From Phoronis australis (taxonomy: Eukaryota; Phoronida; Phoronidae): a stretch of DNA of 64,000 nucleotides. Below, in pieces: positions 12,444-24,000 of this stretch. The position numbers and the translations under genes are program-made. The first letter of the stretch is position 1. The number at the start of each line of letters is the position of its first letter. The notes under the pieces were generated by a model. The model had not been told where the DNA came from. It saw only the letters and a program-made list of their open reading frames with translations, and did not search any database. Where the stretch lies: NCBI GenBank assembly GCA_002633005.1, contig NMRA01000164.1, positions 434,489 to 498,488 of the forward strand, read 5' to 3'.

Positions 12444-13260
12444 GGGCTGTTCCAGCAAAATCTGTATGGGAGGGGGGGGAAGGCACTTCTATTTCATACC
12501 CACCGCCCGTATTTTTCATTTATTTCTCCGACCCATGACCCATAATTTTTTAATTATTTTTAATAGGTTAAAATATAAAATCCAACACTTGCAAACAAAT
12601 TGCCTCCAGGAGGACCTGTTAAGAACTCAGATGACTGACAGACAAGAACTAGTTGTCTTGTCCAATATTGTCAAAAACTAAAGTAGCCTGTGAGCAATAC
12701 TTTTGGCAGCCACCAGGTGTCTCTGTTCACCATGTGTCTATAATTTCAATGAACATTTTTTCATTTATAAGGATCTATGAATCTCAAACTGTCTCCACGA
12801 ACTCTTCTATACTTCTATGTCAAGTGAATATTGGAACTTGTTTATCTTACTCCTCATACTTTTTATTTAAAAATCATCAATTTTCTTATATGTGTTAACA
12901 CCAGTTCAGTGTTGCATAACTTTTCAATTCAATAGGACTGCAGACAAACAGTTGGCTCAAATCGAGTTGCCCATGACTTGATTAATGGCTTAGTGAACAT
13001 ATTGCACTCTGTTCACTGGCAATATGGGCTTTTTTGTATTTGGATAAGTTAGGACAATTGCATTTATTTTTGAGTTTTTACGGCTGAAGTAACCAACCTA
13101 TCGACATTAACAGGTCAAAAAATACCACCCATTTTTAATGCATCACTTCTTACAGGAACGACCGCCCATAATTTGATTTTTTTTCTGAAGACCACCACCC
13201 ATGAATTTTTATTTCTACTGCCGTCCCCCCCCTCCCACACGGATTTTACTGGAACAGCCC
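12444..13260. repeat. Inverted-repeat transposon without ORF (GGGCTGTTCCAG family), copy 1
   Basis: Ends GGGCTGTTCCAGCAAAATCT and AGATTTT-type complement ACTGGAACAGCCC, followed inside by a G-rich tract (left) and a C-rich tract (right), about 34 bp of TIR. The flanks read TTA on both sides. Near each end short motifs of the type ACCCGTR / CCACCCAT repeat several times. No transposase ORF is seen, so it is non-autonomous. It lies just 3' of PSMD7. Confidence 0.8.
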
Positions 13261-14513
13261 TTAAAGCAGACTGCAATATCTCGTGTAATCTCGCCATGTC
13301 TTGCTTTTCTAGCGAGGTCCTAGCGTTACTTAACTCTACCCAGTTCGTGATGACATTAATTCTAATGAATTCAAGCCTTGAGAGCACCACACTTGAAGAC
13401 ATTGTTACTCTGTTTTGGCAGCATTGACTGATGGTCTAAGTTCCATCTATGGCCAAGTATAGTTTTTGTCTAAGGTCAAAGGTTATGGTGGCCGTTGACC
13501 AAAAAGTGATGCCAAAACAATATGCACAAAGCGACTATTATTTCTACTCAAAACCTTCATTTGTATAGCTGCAGCACTTTGTTCTTGAGTGCGTTCTGTA
13601 GGTACAAGAATCTCTTCAAAAAGCGAAATCACACATGTGATAGGTAAGTTTTTCTTTAGTATGCTTGGGAGCTTACCATCATACCCTAGCAAAATGGTGG
13701 TGTGGCCCCTGAAGTGATTGGAATGTTAAATAAGATTTCTTACTGAAAGTGCAGCGCTAGGATTTAGGGTCTACAGAACACAGATCTGGTATTCATTTGT
13801 GGTGCTTTCAGAAAATGTTGTTACTCAATTCTAGTTTAATATATGAATATTGCCTGAAGGTCAACTCATTTCCTAGAAGGCACCCTCCACCCTTTGTAGC
13901 AAAAGACAACTTCAGAGAACAAACTATGCTTCTTCTATTTGTTGAATATTTGTGTTTGTCTAATAACATTTTTTGGCTAATAAAACTTGTTACACTGATC
14001 TGCCACAGATGTTTGCATTTCAGGATTCAAGTGCATTTTTTCACGTTTGAACTTCCGTGTGACAATAAAAATTTCAACACCAACCTCAGGTTGGTAACAA
14101 CATGGCCCTCACACTTGTGAAGATAAACTCGACTCGGACTTGCAAATAGCTCAACTGTCAACACTGTAGAGGCTCGCAAAACATTATATTGGTTTCTTTT
14201 TTTTTTGGTAAATTGATGCCCCAGTTGTTAAGTTGTATAATTGGGAAGTAGATTCTCACTCAGATTTCATTAAAGACACGACTAGTCATTTCAGAGTGAT
14301 TTCTGGTGGACTTTGTTCTACCCTCATTTCCTGAGCGTCGCCTGAATATGTCGCGATGTCATCTTTGAGGCACTTGTTTCAAATTGAGTTGGGATGCAAA
14401 CTGTGTCATTTTCTTGACCTTGCGCACTCAAAAACAGTTCAAACCATTTGCACCATTCAGTTTCATAACAATGCTAGAAGCCCTTGTATAATGGAAAAAA
14501 TGTAATTTTGACA
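13261..14513. other. Intergenic stretch, no gene seen
   Basis: Between PSMD7 and RPL14 (convergent 3' ends). A 60 bp piece at 13272-13333 (GCGAGGTCCTAGCGTTACT at its end) recurs at 23218-23275. Short open frames here have no exon borders and no recognisable motif. Confidence 0.5.
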
Positions 14514-15076
14514 GGGCTGTTCCAGCAAAATCTGTGTGGGAGGGGGGAGGAAGGCAACTGAAATAAAAATTTATGGGTGGTTGCGTCTGATTTAAATTCA
14601 AAATGGCTGGCGGTCGTACTTCAAAAAAAATAAAAATTTACAGGTCGTTGTTGTTTCATTGGGCCATAAATGTTTGACGGTGGGTAATTTTAGTAAATTT
14701 TATAAACAATCTGCACAGAATCAAAAACTGAAACAAAAATGCAACTTGCAAAAAGCTGACTTTTTCACTCCCTCCGATCTCATCAGCATGCCCAGAACAC
14801 CATTTAAACACGTGCTCAAATTTCTAGACGGCTAATAACCATATACGAGAAACACATTTTTTTAGTAATCAATGACGTTAGTGGTGATGGAGGAACACAT
14901 AAACTCAAGCGCCTGTGCAGTCAACCACAAGAACAAAAAAAAATTACGGGTGGTTGCATTTCAAATTTATAAAAAATTACGGGTGGTAGGCTGAAGAAAT
15001 AAATGAAAAATATGGGTGGTAGCTGCGAAAAAAAGGTGCCTTCCCCCCTCCCATACAGATTTTACTGGAACAGCCC
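14514..15076. repeat. GGGCTGTTCCAG family transposon, copy 2
   Basis: Same TIR as copy 1: GGGCTGTTCCAGCAAAATCT at 14514 and its complement ending GGAACAGCCC at 15067-15076, each backed by the G/C-rich tract. The interior is shorter than copy 1 and holds repeated ACGGGTGGT / ATGGGTGGT subterminal motifs. It ends about 140 bp beyond the RPL14 stop codon on the 3' side. Confidence 0.8.
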
Positions 15077-15188
15077 TTATATATTTTGCCCGAAGTTGGT
15101 GATATTTTACCATAGCAATGCACGGCATGTTGCCTGTTAACAAATCCACCCCACAAAAGATAGACAAATTTAAAGTTTTGTGAATAAA

Positions 15189-15194
15189 TTTATT
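15189..15194 (-). terminator. RPL14 polyadenylation signal
   Basis: AATAAA on the minus strand, 22 bases past the RPL14 stop codon. A short 3' UTR is normal for ribosomal protein mRNAs. Confidence 0.6.
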
Positions 15195-15215
15195 TTTTAT
15201 GAATTTTACAGCAAA

Positions 15216-18200
15216 TTACTTTTTACTGGGTTTTTTATTAACACGCTTGGGCTTTGGTGCCTTGACAGTTTTCTTCAGTTTGCCGCACTCAATAGCAACC
15301 AGACGGTTTCTCTGGAAAAAAAGAAAACGAAAACAATTAACTACATGACATTGACGCAACTTATCAATGACATCACTACATCAGAATTGGCTCACACATC
15401 AGATTCCGCGTCAACAGTCAACAATGTAATTTCAGACAATTCATTCTTATCAGCAAATTGATAAACTACTAATCACCTGTGTGGCCAATTAAATAAATGT
15501 AAGTTCACGTTCAAAGCTGTCACTAGAGGGACTAAGAGTGGCAGAAAATAGATGTGATCTTTTCACAATATCTGCCATTTTTTATAAGTGTACAAAACGC
15601 GTGTTTCGGGGGAGGGGGGGGGAGTTGGTCAATGCTTGCTGCGTAAAATGTTGATGTCATAAACGAGTTAGTTAACACAAAATTTAAAGTGTCATTGTTT
15701 TTTGAATTCTGGAGAGTTGTTTGAAAATACATGCTTTATTTCACACCAATGTACAATAAAACACCAACACTGAGTTTAAAGCATGGTTTATGTAAATACT
15801 AGCCTACAAAAATATCACCGCGTATACTTTAAAAGAAGGTTGGTAAAAGTCACAACTTTCGCACACTTGTGAAAATAATGACCCAGCAATTATTTGTCAT
15901 GAGCAAAAATTATCAGTTTCATAGATGATAGCAGTAAGAGCATGCAAAAAGACAAAGTACTTCACTGAGAAGCAAGACAAGTGTTTGAAGGGTAACAGAA
16001 ATACAATCAAAAACAGACCCCTCCAAAAAGACGCCATTCAACATCATTTAAGTCTACAGGGCAGTATGTCAAATACTAGGACACAAAATTAATGAAAATT
16101 GACGACCACTGCAATAAGTGACTGATCACATTGTCACATTTAGTGTCCTCCCCCTGTGCCATCACCAATCATCAACAAGTCTTCAGCCAAGCTAAAGTAT
16201 CATCAAGGGTCGGCACTTTGCTCTCTGGGGTATTGTCTCGAGTACGTATTTTAACTTTGTGGAATCAGTGGTATTATTCAGAGAGGAGGTTTCCCGGGTA
16301 CTGCTTTAAACTGAATTGAATGCGAAACGGCCTGCCTGGAAAAGAGCCTCCAGACTGGTAAGTTTACCATAGTCAGTCAAAGTGGATTGCAGGTTGTTAC
16401 AATTTTTGTTACTGTTTTATTATTAGTCCACGGTCTGCAAAGAAATTCATTGTAAAAATGTGTTGCTTTGATTTGCTGCCTATTATAAAGCACCTTCAGA
16501 CTGAGTATGTGTAAAACATCAAGTATTCAGATGACCAGACTGAACACTCGCGTTTTACCTGTACTCACCTGAAGATGCTTTACAGCCAAAAGGTTAACAG
16601 GTCTGGAGAAAGCACAGGCAATAAGCACCCACTTGCGTTGTGTACACGTGGGTGTATAAGAAGTAACTTACCGTCTGCTTAGCCTTCATGAGCTTGAACC
16701 TGTCAAAGTCTGTGAGCTGTGCCCTCTGTAACATTAAGAACAGGTCAGAAAATGGACACCAAACTCAAAATACAAAAGTTCTGAAAAACTTCACGCGACG
16801 TAATACAACAAAACTATTGACCTATTGCCTTGCACGTATTTGCTCATGATCACAATAGCAACCGTGAACTTAATGTTGACGGACATTAATTAATGTCAGC
16901 AACATGTTTTGCTCATGCAGTGAACAAGTTTATCAGACAGAATACGAGCATGGTGGGTTTCGTCTCATCAGAAGCAGTGTGCGTCGTCAATAAACATTCC
17001 GACGGCAATTCCTATCAAGTACTGGTTCATCATGTACAGGACGAAACATTCCACCTTTATAAACAACAATAAAATCTACATCCATAGCTTCCAGTAAACT
17101 TCTACAGCCAAAGACTTTGAGGCGAGTTTGCACTTCTGTTGACCCCGATAACCATACAACAGCTACTGCTGAATTTTAGTTAATTTTAGATGCTCCTGTC
17201 CATTCCAATGGCCCACGCAACAACTAAAACTGCCCTCTTTGGCTGGCTAAAAATACCATAACTGTATTAGACTCTCCACCTTGTAACATTCCACAGTTCA
17301 CGTCACAGGCAATCTGTACATGTGACATTTTCGACTTTGCAAGTTAAGGTTTCGCTAACCCTATTAATTTCTTAAGCGTTTTCTTAAGTCGCTGATATCT
17401 TCGATGATCTTGTTGGCAATGGAAATGGAACCTCATCACAGCAAGGAATATTAAGAGACCGATTTTATGACAGTAAAAGGCCTAATTTGATTATTTAGCA
17501 AGCAAAGCTTGACAAAATTTAATCACTGAAAATTTCTATATGTCAACTGACGCATTAAACTTAGTGACTTTTGGCACAATCTTGCGTCACTGTAAAACAA
17601 TTACTGCATTGTACAATGCCTGTGAGAAGTAACAAAGAATACATTGGGGAACGCCAGAAAAGTTGTGATTTGCCAGTTTAATAGCTTTTGAGCTGCTGAA
17701 ACACGACCCGCAAGGCAGACAAACCAATGAGCTCAGTGCTGCTGCTGAAGCTCGCTGGCAATGCATACATTTCCCTGTTGGGTTCTGGTGCTGAACTGGA
17801 TGTCTAATAATCATTATAATAATGTATTTATTGTCCATTGGTAGTAAATATGGTATCACTTCACTGCATAAGTGTTAAGTTTTTGCAATAGAACCCTATA
17901 TGCAAGGACGGTGTTGCCTATCACTAGGTTGACAAACCACCCCTAAATTTTAATGCGTTACCATTCAAGGTAGGCTTTACAAATCCGGACTAATCTCATT
18001 CTGCCAACAAATTTTCTGTATGAAACTCGTTACCACCCAAGGTAAAATTACGTTTTATCTTTCTAAAAACAACACAGGACATGGCTTTTGACTCACCCTC
18101 TCTTTAGCGGCCAGTTTCTTGGCCCACGATGACTCTGCCCATTTTGTGCTGATATCAGCAGCCTCCCAGGCCTTTCTAACAGTGCTGTTGCGGGCCGAGT

Positions 18201-21200
18201 GAGGGATCTTGATGGACAGGTTGGTCAACTGGATCATCTTCAAGTTGATGGACTGACGGGGGACGTCACTACAAGGCCCATCAACCAGCACCTGGCCACA
18301 ATAACAAAGTGACAACTGAAATTCCCGTTTAAGGAACTGCTATTTTTCTTAATCCTGTATGCAGGGATATTCCTGACCAGGTTTGAGCCTGTGCCCTTTG
18401 AGCGCACCTGATGATAAAGAGTGTGCCTTTTTTCAAAAAGTTGTACCCAGCAGACTTCATGTTATTAAAGTGGTAACATATGAAACAGAAACCCCAAGGG
18501 CGACTAAAATTCGAACAGTGTCATGTTCACGCAAAAACTTGGAATTTTTATTCAAAAATTCCATAAAAAGGCAACCTAACAAAGACTTCAAACAGACTGT
18601 TCAGCTGAGGCAGAATAAGAACCCACTGGCTGTAAGTCGACTAGAAGAGTGTTGCGTTTTAAAAGATGCGCCTGAGGGGGCACACTGCTGCAGTGTACAT
18701 GTGCCGTTTTATTTTTTGTGAGCTAATGGTGCAAAGACTCGGTCCAGGAATATCCCTGCATATGCATAGTAAGTAAAATTTACCAAACAGAACACAAAGG
18801 TCTCAAAAATAGCAATTTTCCCCTTGCGCGTTTTTTACTTTAACAGGGCTTGGAATGACCAATGGCGAATAACGCGGAAATTTTTACGGCCCGAAACATG
18901 CGCGCAGCCAGCCTTGAAGAAGCGGTGTGGACCTTTTGCCGGCAAAAATCGAGAGGACTAAAAAAAAACGGAGCCACCTCCGGAAGCGTGCGTCTGCGTC
19001 TGTCTTAGCTCGTCCGCCACTCCCACCTCCAAACATTTTTGGCTGCAGAGTCGTAGTTTTTGTCACCGCGGTTTACAATCACACGAGCCGCCATTGAGGA
19101 AATCCACCACGCTATCCCAGATGCCCCGGCAATGTTGACAATTTACGTTCCTCCGAAACATAAAGAGCAACTTCCGCTTTTCCAGGTGAAAGTCGTCGGC
19201 AACGCGACGGTAAGAAAGAAATTTGCCGCGGAAATTTTATATCAAATCCGATTATTTTTTTACGCGGAAATATAATAAAATACGCGGACAGAACATTTGA
19301 AAAAAGCGGAAATCCGCGTTACCGCGGAAAATTCCAAGCCCTGTTTAAGCCCCCAAAACTAAGCCTTCATATTCCACTTCAACACCACTACACTAATATT
19401 AGAATATTACGCATCCACTGTCAAACACTATCCATGTAAACAAAGTTGGCAGGGGAAAAAATTTGGGCGGTAAATGTCGCCTCTGGTACAATGGATGCCT
19501 AATTAGTGAGAACCAGATGAATTTAATTAATCTGAAAATGTATCTAGGACAACAAAAAATCACAATTTAACCAAAGATGACCCCAAAAAAAACATGTTGC
19601 TTTTCTTCTAATGGACAACATAAGCTCTTAATGAGGCAGTTTAAACAATAAAAAACTTGAAACCAGAAGATAGACCTATGACAACAAACCACACTTCAGA
19701 ACAGTAGCTGTCGTCAGCTGGATATCTGACGGCAATTCCTATCAAGTACTGGGCTCATCACGTGTGTGGCATCAAATCAACTTTTCAAGAAAAAACATAA
19801 CGCAACTTTCACAGGATACAAAAATCACTTGTTCTAAAATTCAGTGTCAACAATCAAGAAAACGGTGGTCAACAACAGATCAGGGGCATCACTCAAACTT
19901 CAAAGATCTGTATTATCACTTACTCTAGTCTGATCTATGATGTCAAGAATGGCGCAGATCTTGCCTTTGTCTGGTCCAAAGGCAATGAACCCAATGCGCC
20001 CCACCTCCACAAACTTTGTGTATCCCTGAAATAACCAGATTTCAACATGAGGTTTTTCGACTGCTGGAAAAGAGACTTGAAACCATATTCAGATTAGGCC
20101 AAATGTAAACTAAACAACTTAGCTCTTATACCGAAACTTCCTTAAAAGATAGTTTTTGGAGACAGTAAGAAATCAGTCGACAAACTATCAAATCACACTT
20201 CAGAATAGCAGTAGTAGTCATCAGCAGAATATCTGACGGCAATTCCTATCAAGTTGGGCTCATCATGTGTGTGATATTAACTCAACTTTTCATGAAAAAA
20301 TGTGCACATGACTTTCTCTAGGCAATTACATCGGCCTGGATGCCGCAGGCATACAGGGGCGATACTACATCCCCACAATAAGTTGCTCATTTCAAAATAC
20401 AGGAAATAAAATCAAATGAAACATGCATCTAGCATGCATAGCGCGTGCGCGGAGAAACAGTTAACAGCAACCAAAAAAAGTGGAGCTGGAATTCTTCGCC
20501 AAAGTCAACTTAATTCTCACAACTAAGCTTCATCAAAGATATGTATAGAAGTAGAAAGGACCAATGATGAAAATAAGCGCTTTTAAATTATAGTTTTAAG
20601 TGTGGAATGTATTTTTGACGAGATGAAAACTCAAAATCGGTGACCGAATTTGGGTTACCGCCTGTTTAAAATACATGAAACGAAATGCCTACAAAAAGCG
20701 AATGGAAGTATTGTAACCCCTAAATGGCCAACCGAGGCGAGGGGCTACGTGGTGTTGCCCACAGGCGTCCTCAGCTTCTGATCGCCCCTGATACACTATG
20801 TATATGTACTACAAGGTATGACACTCGGGACTAGAAATTCCATGGGTTCTTCGATNCAGTAAGAAATCAGTCGACAAATTATCAAATCACACTTCAGAAT
20901 AGCAGTAGTAGTCATCAGCAGAATATCTGACGGCAATTCCTATCAAGTTGGGCTCATCATATGTGTGACATTAACTCAACTTTTCATGAAAAACTGTGCA
21001 CATGACTTTCTCTAGGCAATTACATCGGCCTGGATGCCTCAGGCATACAGGGGCGATACTACATCCCCACAAAAAGTTACTCATTTCAAAATACAGGAAA
21101 TAAAATCAAATGAAACATGCATCTATGCACATGGAGTTATAAACAACTCGTGCCATAAGCCTGAAAACAATTCAGTCAAGATAATTTGAACAAATCGATG

Positions 21201-22843
21201 AAGATCTGTCGTGGTTTACTAGAGTTTCTCTTACCAGGTGCCATTATGAGGAAGTTACAAGAAATCACGCATGCTGACGAATAAAAAGTCCAAGGGACAC
21301 AAATCTTACAAATTTCACCTGATACCTTTTCATGCTATTTTGCAAGTGCCACGCGCTAGTGTCACGCGCTTCGCTCAGTCTCGCGCTAGCATTTGGCTAA
21401 CTCACACGACTCAGTTGACATACTCCGTGGTTAGCGCGTGCGCGGAGAAACAGTTAACAGCAACCAAAAAAAGTGGAGCTGGAATTCTTCGCCAAAGTCA
21501 ACTTAATTCTCACAACTAAGCTTCATCAAAGATAGGTATAGAAGTAGAAAGGACCAATGATGAAAATAAGCGCTTTTAAATTATAGTTTTAAGTGTGGAA
21601 TGTATTTTTGACGAGATGAAAACTCAAAATCGGTGACCGAATTTGGGTTACCGCCTGTTTAAAATACATGAAACGAAATGCCTACAAAAAGCGAATGGAA
21701 GTATTGTAACCCCTAAATGGCCAACCGAGGCGAGGGGCTACGTGGTGTTGCCCACAGGCGTCCTCAGCTTCTGATCGCCCCTGATACACTATGTATATGT
21801 ACTACAAGGTATGACACTCGGGACTAGAAATTCCATGGGTTCTTCGATTCAGCCGTCCATATCAAACACATAACTCAATAAACTTACACAAAACAGGGGT
21901 TCAACAAACCATGAGAAACTGTTCTTTCTTAAAATACCATTCACGGTGTCCTGCTCAAGCGAGTTCGCAAGAAATTCGCTGTCAAAGCACGAAAATGTTC
22001 CCAAAAAGCCCAAACACACTTTGCACTTTGTCGGTTCGAGGTCAAGGACGGAACGGAAATTGTCGGTTTGTCGCGTAACGTCACGACGTCGATAACGCCG
22101 TCCTTTCGTAATTCATCGGTAATTTCCGTACCACCCTTGACCTCGAATTGAAAAAGTGCAAAATGTGTTTGGGCTTTTTGGGAACATTTTTGTGCTTTGA
22201 CAGCGAATTTCTTGCGAACTCGCTGGAGCAGGACACAGTTATATTGCGTTATAAGAAGAACAATTTCTCATGGTTTGTTGAACCCGTTTTGTGTAAATTT
22301 ACTTTTACTGAGTTATGTGTTTGATATGGACGACGGAATCGAAGCACTCATGGAATTTCTAGTCCCGAGTGTCATACTTTGTAGTATTATTATGTAGTGT
22401 ATTGGCGGGGACGCGATCAGAAGCTGAGTACGCCTGTGGTGTTGCCTAGGCGTAGCCATGTCACGGTTGCTCACGTTCTTCACTTAACCGTTTACCCGTC
22501 TGAACCTGATATAATTAAAGACACTGGCTTCAGTAAAACGTCTGGAATTATATACACATAACCCTTGTTAACTTCTGCTCTGAAATACATTGGGCATAAC
22601 TGGCATAATGTTCATGTTCGGCAAGACAAATCATCACCAGCCTCGCTCGCACATTTGCCAAATTTGTAATGCGTCTCTTTTCTTTTTTAGAGGAATGTTT
22701 CGCATCAATTTGAAAAAATTGTAAGTCTATGACTTCTAAAAACAATGCTAATTCTTGTGGAAACTTAAAAACCACCGAAATGTTGAAGAAAGATAGTTTT
22801 TTCGTTGATTTTTTGAGGATAAATGAACATTGCACACTACCAT
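15216..22843 (-). CDS. RPL14: 60S ribosomal protein L14 (eL14)
   Basis: eL14 is a structural protein of the large ribosomal subunit. Minus-strand exons: 22841-22843 (proposed, ATG only), 19924-20025 (GYTKFVEVGRIGFIAFGPDK...), 18097-18291 (VLVDGPCSDVPRQSINLKM...KKLAAKER), 16672-16725 (RAQLTDFDRFKLMKAKQT) and 15216-15311 (RNRLVAIECGKL...KKPSKK, TAA). Junctions are phase 0. The total is about 149 residues, the size of invertebrate eL14 without the long Ala-rich tail of mammals. The N-terminal KOW-like part and the basic tail are both clear. The exon with GYTKF needs an ATG ending a phase-0 exon. The best candidate is the ATG at 22841-22843, followed by GTAGTG, behind a typical ribosomal-protein leader. 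The donor is weak, so exon 1 is less certain than the rest. Introns carry snoRNA candidates. Confidence 0.92.
16957..17047 (-). ncRNA. C/D-box snoRNA candidate A (RPL14 intron)
   Basis: On the minus strand: terminal stem GTTTCGTC / GACGAAAC, C box ATGATGA (17027-17033), then the core CTTGATAGGAATTGCCGT, D'-like CGGA, C'-like TTGACGA and D box CTGA (16968-16971). Length about 91 nt. The stem differs in sequence from copies B and C yet still pairs, which supports an RNA structure. It lies in the sense orientation in an RPL14 intron, the usual place for metazoan snoRNAs. If the D' reading is right, the guided base would pair with the G five places upstream of D'. I could not name the target. Confidence 0.7.
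18844..19343. repeat. Complete 500 bp inverted-repeat element (CAGGGCTTGGAAT)
   Basis: Starts CAGGGCTTGGAAT and ends ATTCCAAGCCCTG, flanked on both sides by TTTAA, a likely target-site duplication. CG-rich words such as CGCGGAAA repeat inside. No ORF of useful length. A truncated relative lies at 10488-10636. It sits in the RPL14 intron between the exons at 18097-18291 and 19924-20025. Confidence 0.8.
19689..19769 (-). ncRNA. C/D-box snoRNA candidate B (RPL14 intron)
   Basis: On the minus strand: stem CCACAC / GTGTGG, C box GTGATGA (19755-19761), core CTTGATAGGAATTGCCGT, D'-like CAGA, C'-like CTGACGA, D box CTGA (19696-19699). About 81 nt. It lies between the exons at 19924-20025 and 18097-18291, in the host sense orientation. 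Confidence 0.75.
20192..20275 (-). ncRNA. C/D-box snoRNA candidate C (RPL14 first intron)
   Basis: On the minus strand: stem ATCACAC / GTGTGAT, C box ATGATGA (20260-20266), the same core, D'-like CAGA, a perfect C' box CTGATGA, and D box CTGA (20200-20203). About 84 nt. It is repeated almost unchanged at 20886-20969, inside what looks like a haplotype duplicate. Confidence 0.75.
20886..20969 (-). ncRNA. Duplicate of snoRNA candidate C
   Basis: Differs from 20192-20275 at only a few positions, for example CATATGTGTGA for CATGTGTGTGA next to the C box, which weakens one stem pair. It belongs to the second of two near-identical segments joined by an N at 20856 and is probably the other allele, not a fourth gene. 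Confidence 0.55.
21735..22457. mobile_element. Long palindromic (foldback) element in RPL14 first intron
   Basis: Left arm from about 21735 (GGCTACG...CAGGCGTCCTCAGCTTCTGA) and right arm ending about 22457 are inverted repeats of roughly 300 bp, meeting near 22040-22140. Shared words include CATGGAATTTCTAGTCCCGA on the right and their complement on the left, and GCGAGTTCGCAAGAAATTCG in both orientations. No transposase. Pieces of the same family lie at 20720-20855 (allelic copy) and 32715-32775 plus 33470-33540. Confidence 0.8.
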
Positions 22844-22880
22844 GCTTCAAGATGGCGGAAAGAGGGCTAGTGACGTCACT
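22844..22880 (-). promoter_or_regulatory. RPL14 core promoter and leader
   Basis: Reading toward the ATG on the minus strand: a perfect CRE palindrome TGACGTCA (22871-22878), a pyrimidine tract CCTCTTTCC that would serve as the 5'-TOP start, then CGCCATCTTGAAGC and the ATG. The GCCATCTTG element is the YY1-type motif common in ribosomal protein promoters. Together these support exon 1 here. I infer the start site from sequence only. Confidence 0.6.
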
Positions 22881-23903
22881 AAGATTTAGTTCTGAAATTG
22901 ACCAACAGGTCACGACGACCCGAGGATCTTTGTGCCGCCGAATCACGGACTGAGTGGCTGGGTCAACTGGTGGCAATCTCACGTTTGTGTACTAGTAAAG
23001 AAATTGGACTCTGGGAAATAACAATATTCGTGACAAAGAGACAAATGAACACCTGTTCCACTGTTGTCAACATTCGAGAATGAAAAAACGGGACAACTGT
23101 ATTGAAAAGCGGGTCTTCCGGATAAAAAGCGGGTGTGCGTTCAGTAATGCTGACCCGATACGCTAGGACCTGGCTAAAATCTGTCCAAAGTCGCGTGTTC
23201 TCTTTCAAAATACACGGCAATATCTCACGTAATCTCGTTAAGTCTTGCTTTTTAGCGAGGTCCTAGCGTTACTGAACGGGAGGTGGGACATCTGAGTCTT
23301 AGCCAGGCGTACGTAAGGGGTGAAATCAGTGTTCGACGCAACCAAAAGAACGTCCCCACAGCGTTTTTTGATGAGTGGGAGACGTTATACCCAAAAGCGC
23401 TTACGCTGTTTTTTTTGTTTTTTTAAGTGGAATGGGCAATTGCATGCGGGTGCCTCCAAAACCCATGAAACGTCCCGTTTTTTTCTTTTTAATCGGAACT
23501 GGAAAATAGTGCTAGTCAGGCGCTTGGAAAATTACACTGAGTATGTGATATGTCAGTGTCGCCATGTGTCAAAAAGCGGGACAGCTTGACGGTGTGGCGG
23601 GATGTCTGAAAAAAATTTAAAAGTAGAATAGTCCGTCAAGAGCGAGACAATTGGCAAGTACAGTGTACGATAAGTCAGCAACACAAAGTACGGCTTAATT
23701 TGGATTGGATTTTTTACAACTTGAGGTAAGCTTTTAATTTTTTAAATTTTCATTTCAGCGCTATAGGTAAATACTATAGATAACATTCACTGCTCAGAAA
23801 TCGAATTAACAAAAAAGTATCTGGGAAACAGGTTAACAATGCACAAATCGTGATTTATAATAGAAACGATTGCAAACGGCCGGGTTACGGTAACAATGTA
23901 TGC

Positions 23904-24000
23904 AAACACACACAGAGTCACACACACAAACACACACGCACACACACACGCGCACGCACGCACGCGCACGTGCGCAAACACACGCGCGCGCGAGCGCGCT
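23904..24000. repeat. CA/CG purine-pyrimidine microsatellite
   Basis: Almost uninterrupted alternation of C/G with A/C: CACACA runs pass into ACGCACGCACGCGCACGTGCGC and CGCGCGCGAGCGCGC. Such alternating purine-pyrimidine DNA can form Z-DNA. Open reading frames across it are artefacts of its composition. Confidence 0.85.

Larger units (their letters stand above)
20163..21848. repeat. Two near-identical segments joined by a single N
   Basis: 20163-20855 and 20857-21848 align along their full length with few substitutions. The second has about 300 extra bases (roughly 21125-21436). Both end at the same words (GGGTTCTTCGAT), and the second starts (CAGTAAGAAATC) where the first did. An N at 20856 marks the join. 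This is best explained as both alleles of a heterozygous diploid assembled in series, one carrying an indel. Confidence 0.75.

Noticed and set aside
21236-21260. ATG GCA CCT G followed by a strong GTAAGAG donor as RPL14 exon 1
   Set aside because: Joining it to the exon at 20025 puts GYTKF out of frame, and the frame that would fit has an upstream TAA with no ATG.
22548-22982. 144-residue minus-strand open frame
   Set aside because: It runs straight through the RPL14 promoter and leader, ending in low-complexity intron sequence, with no recognisable domain.
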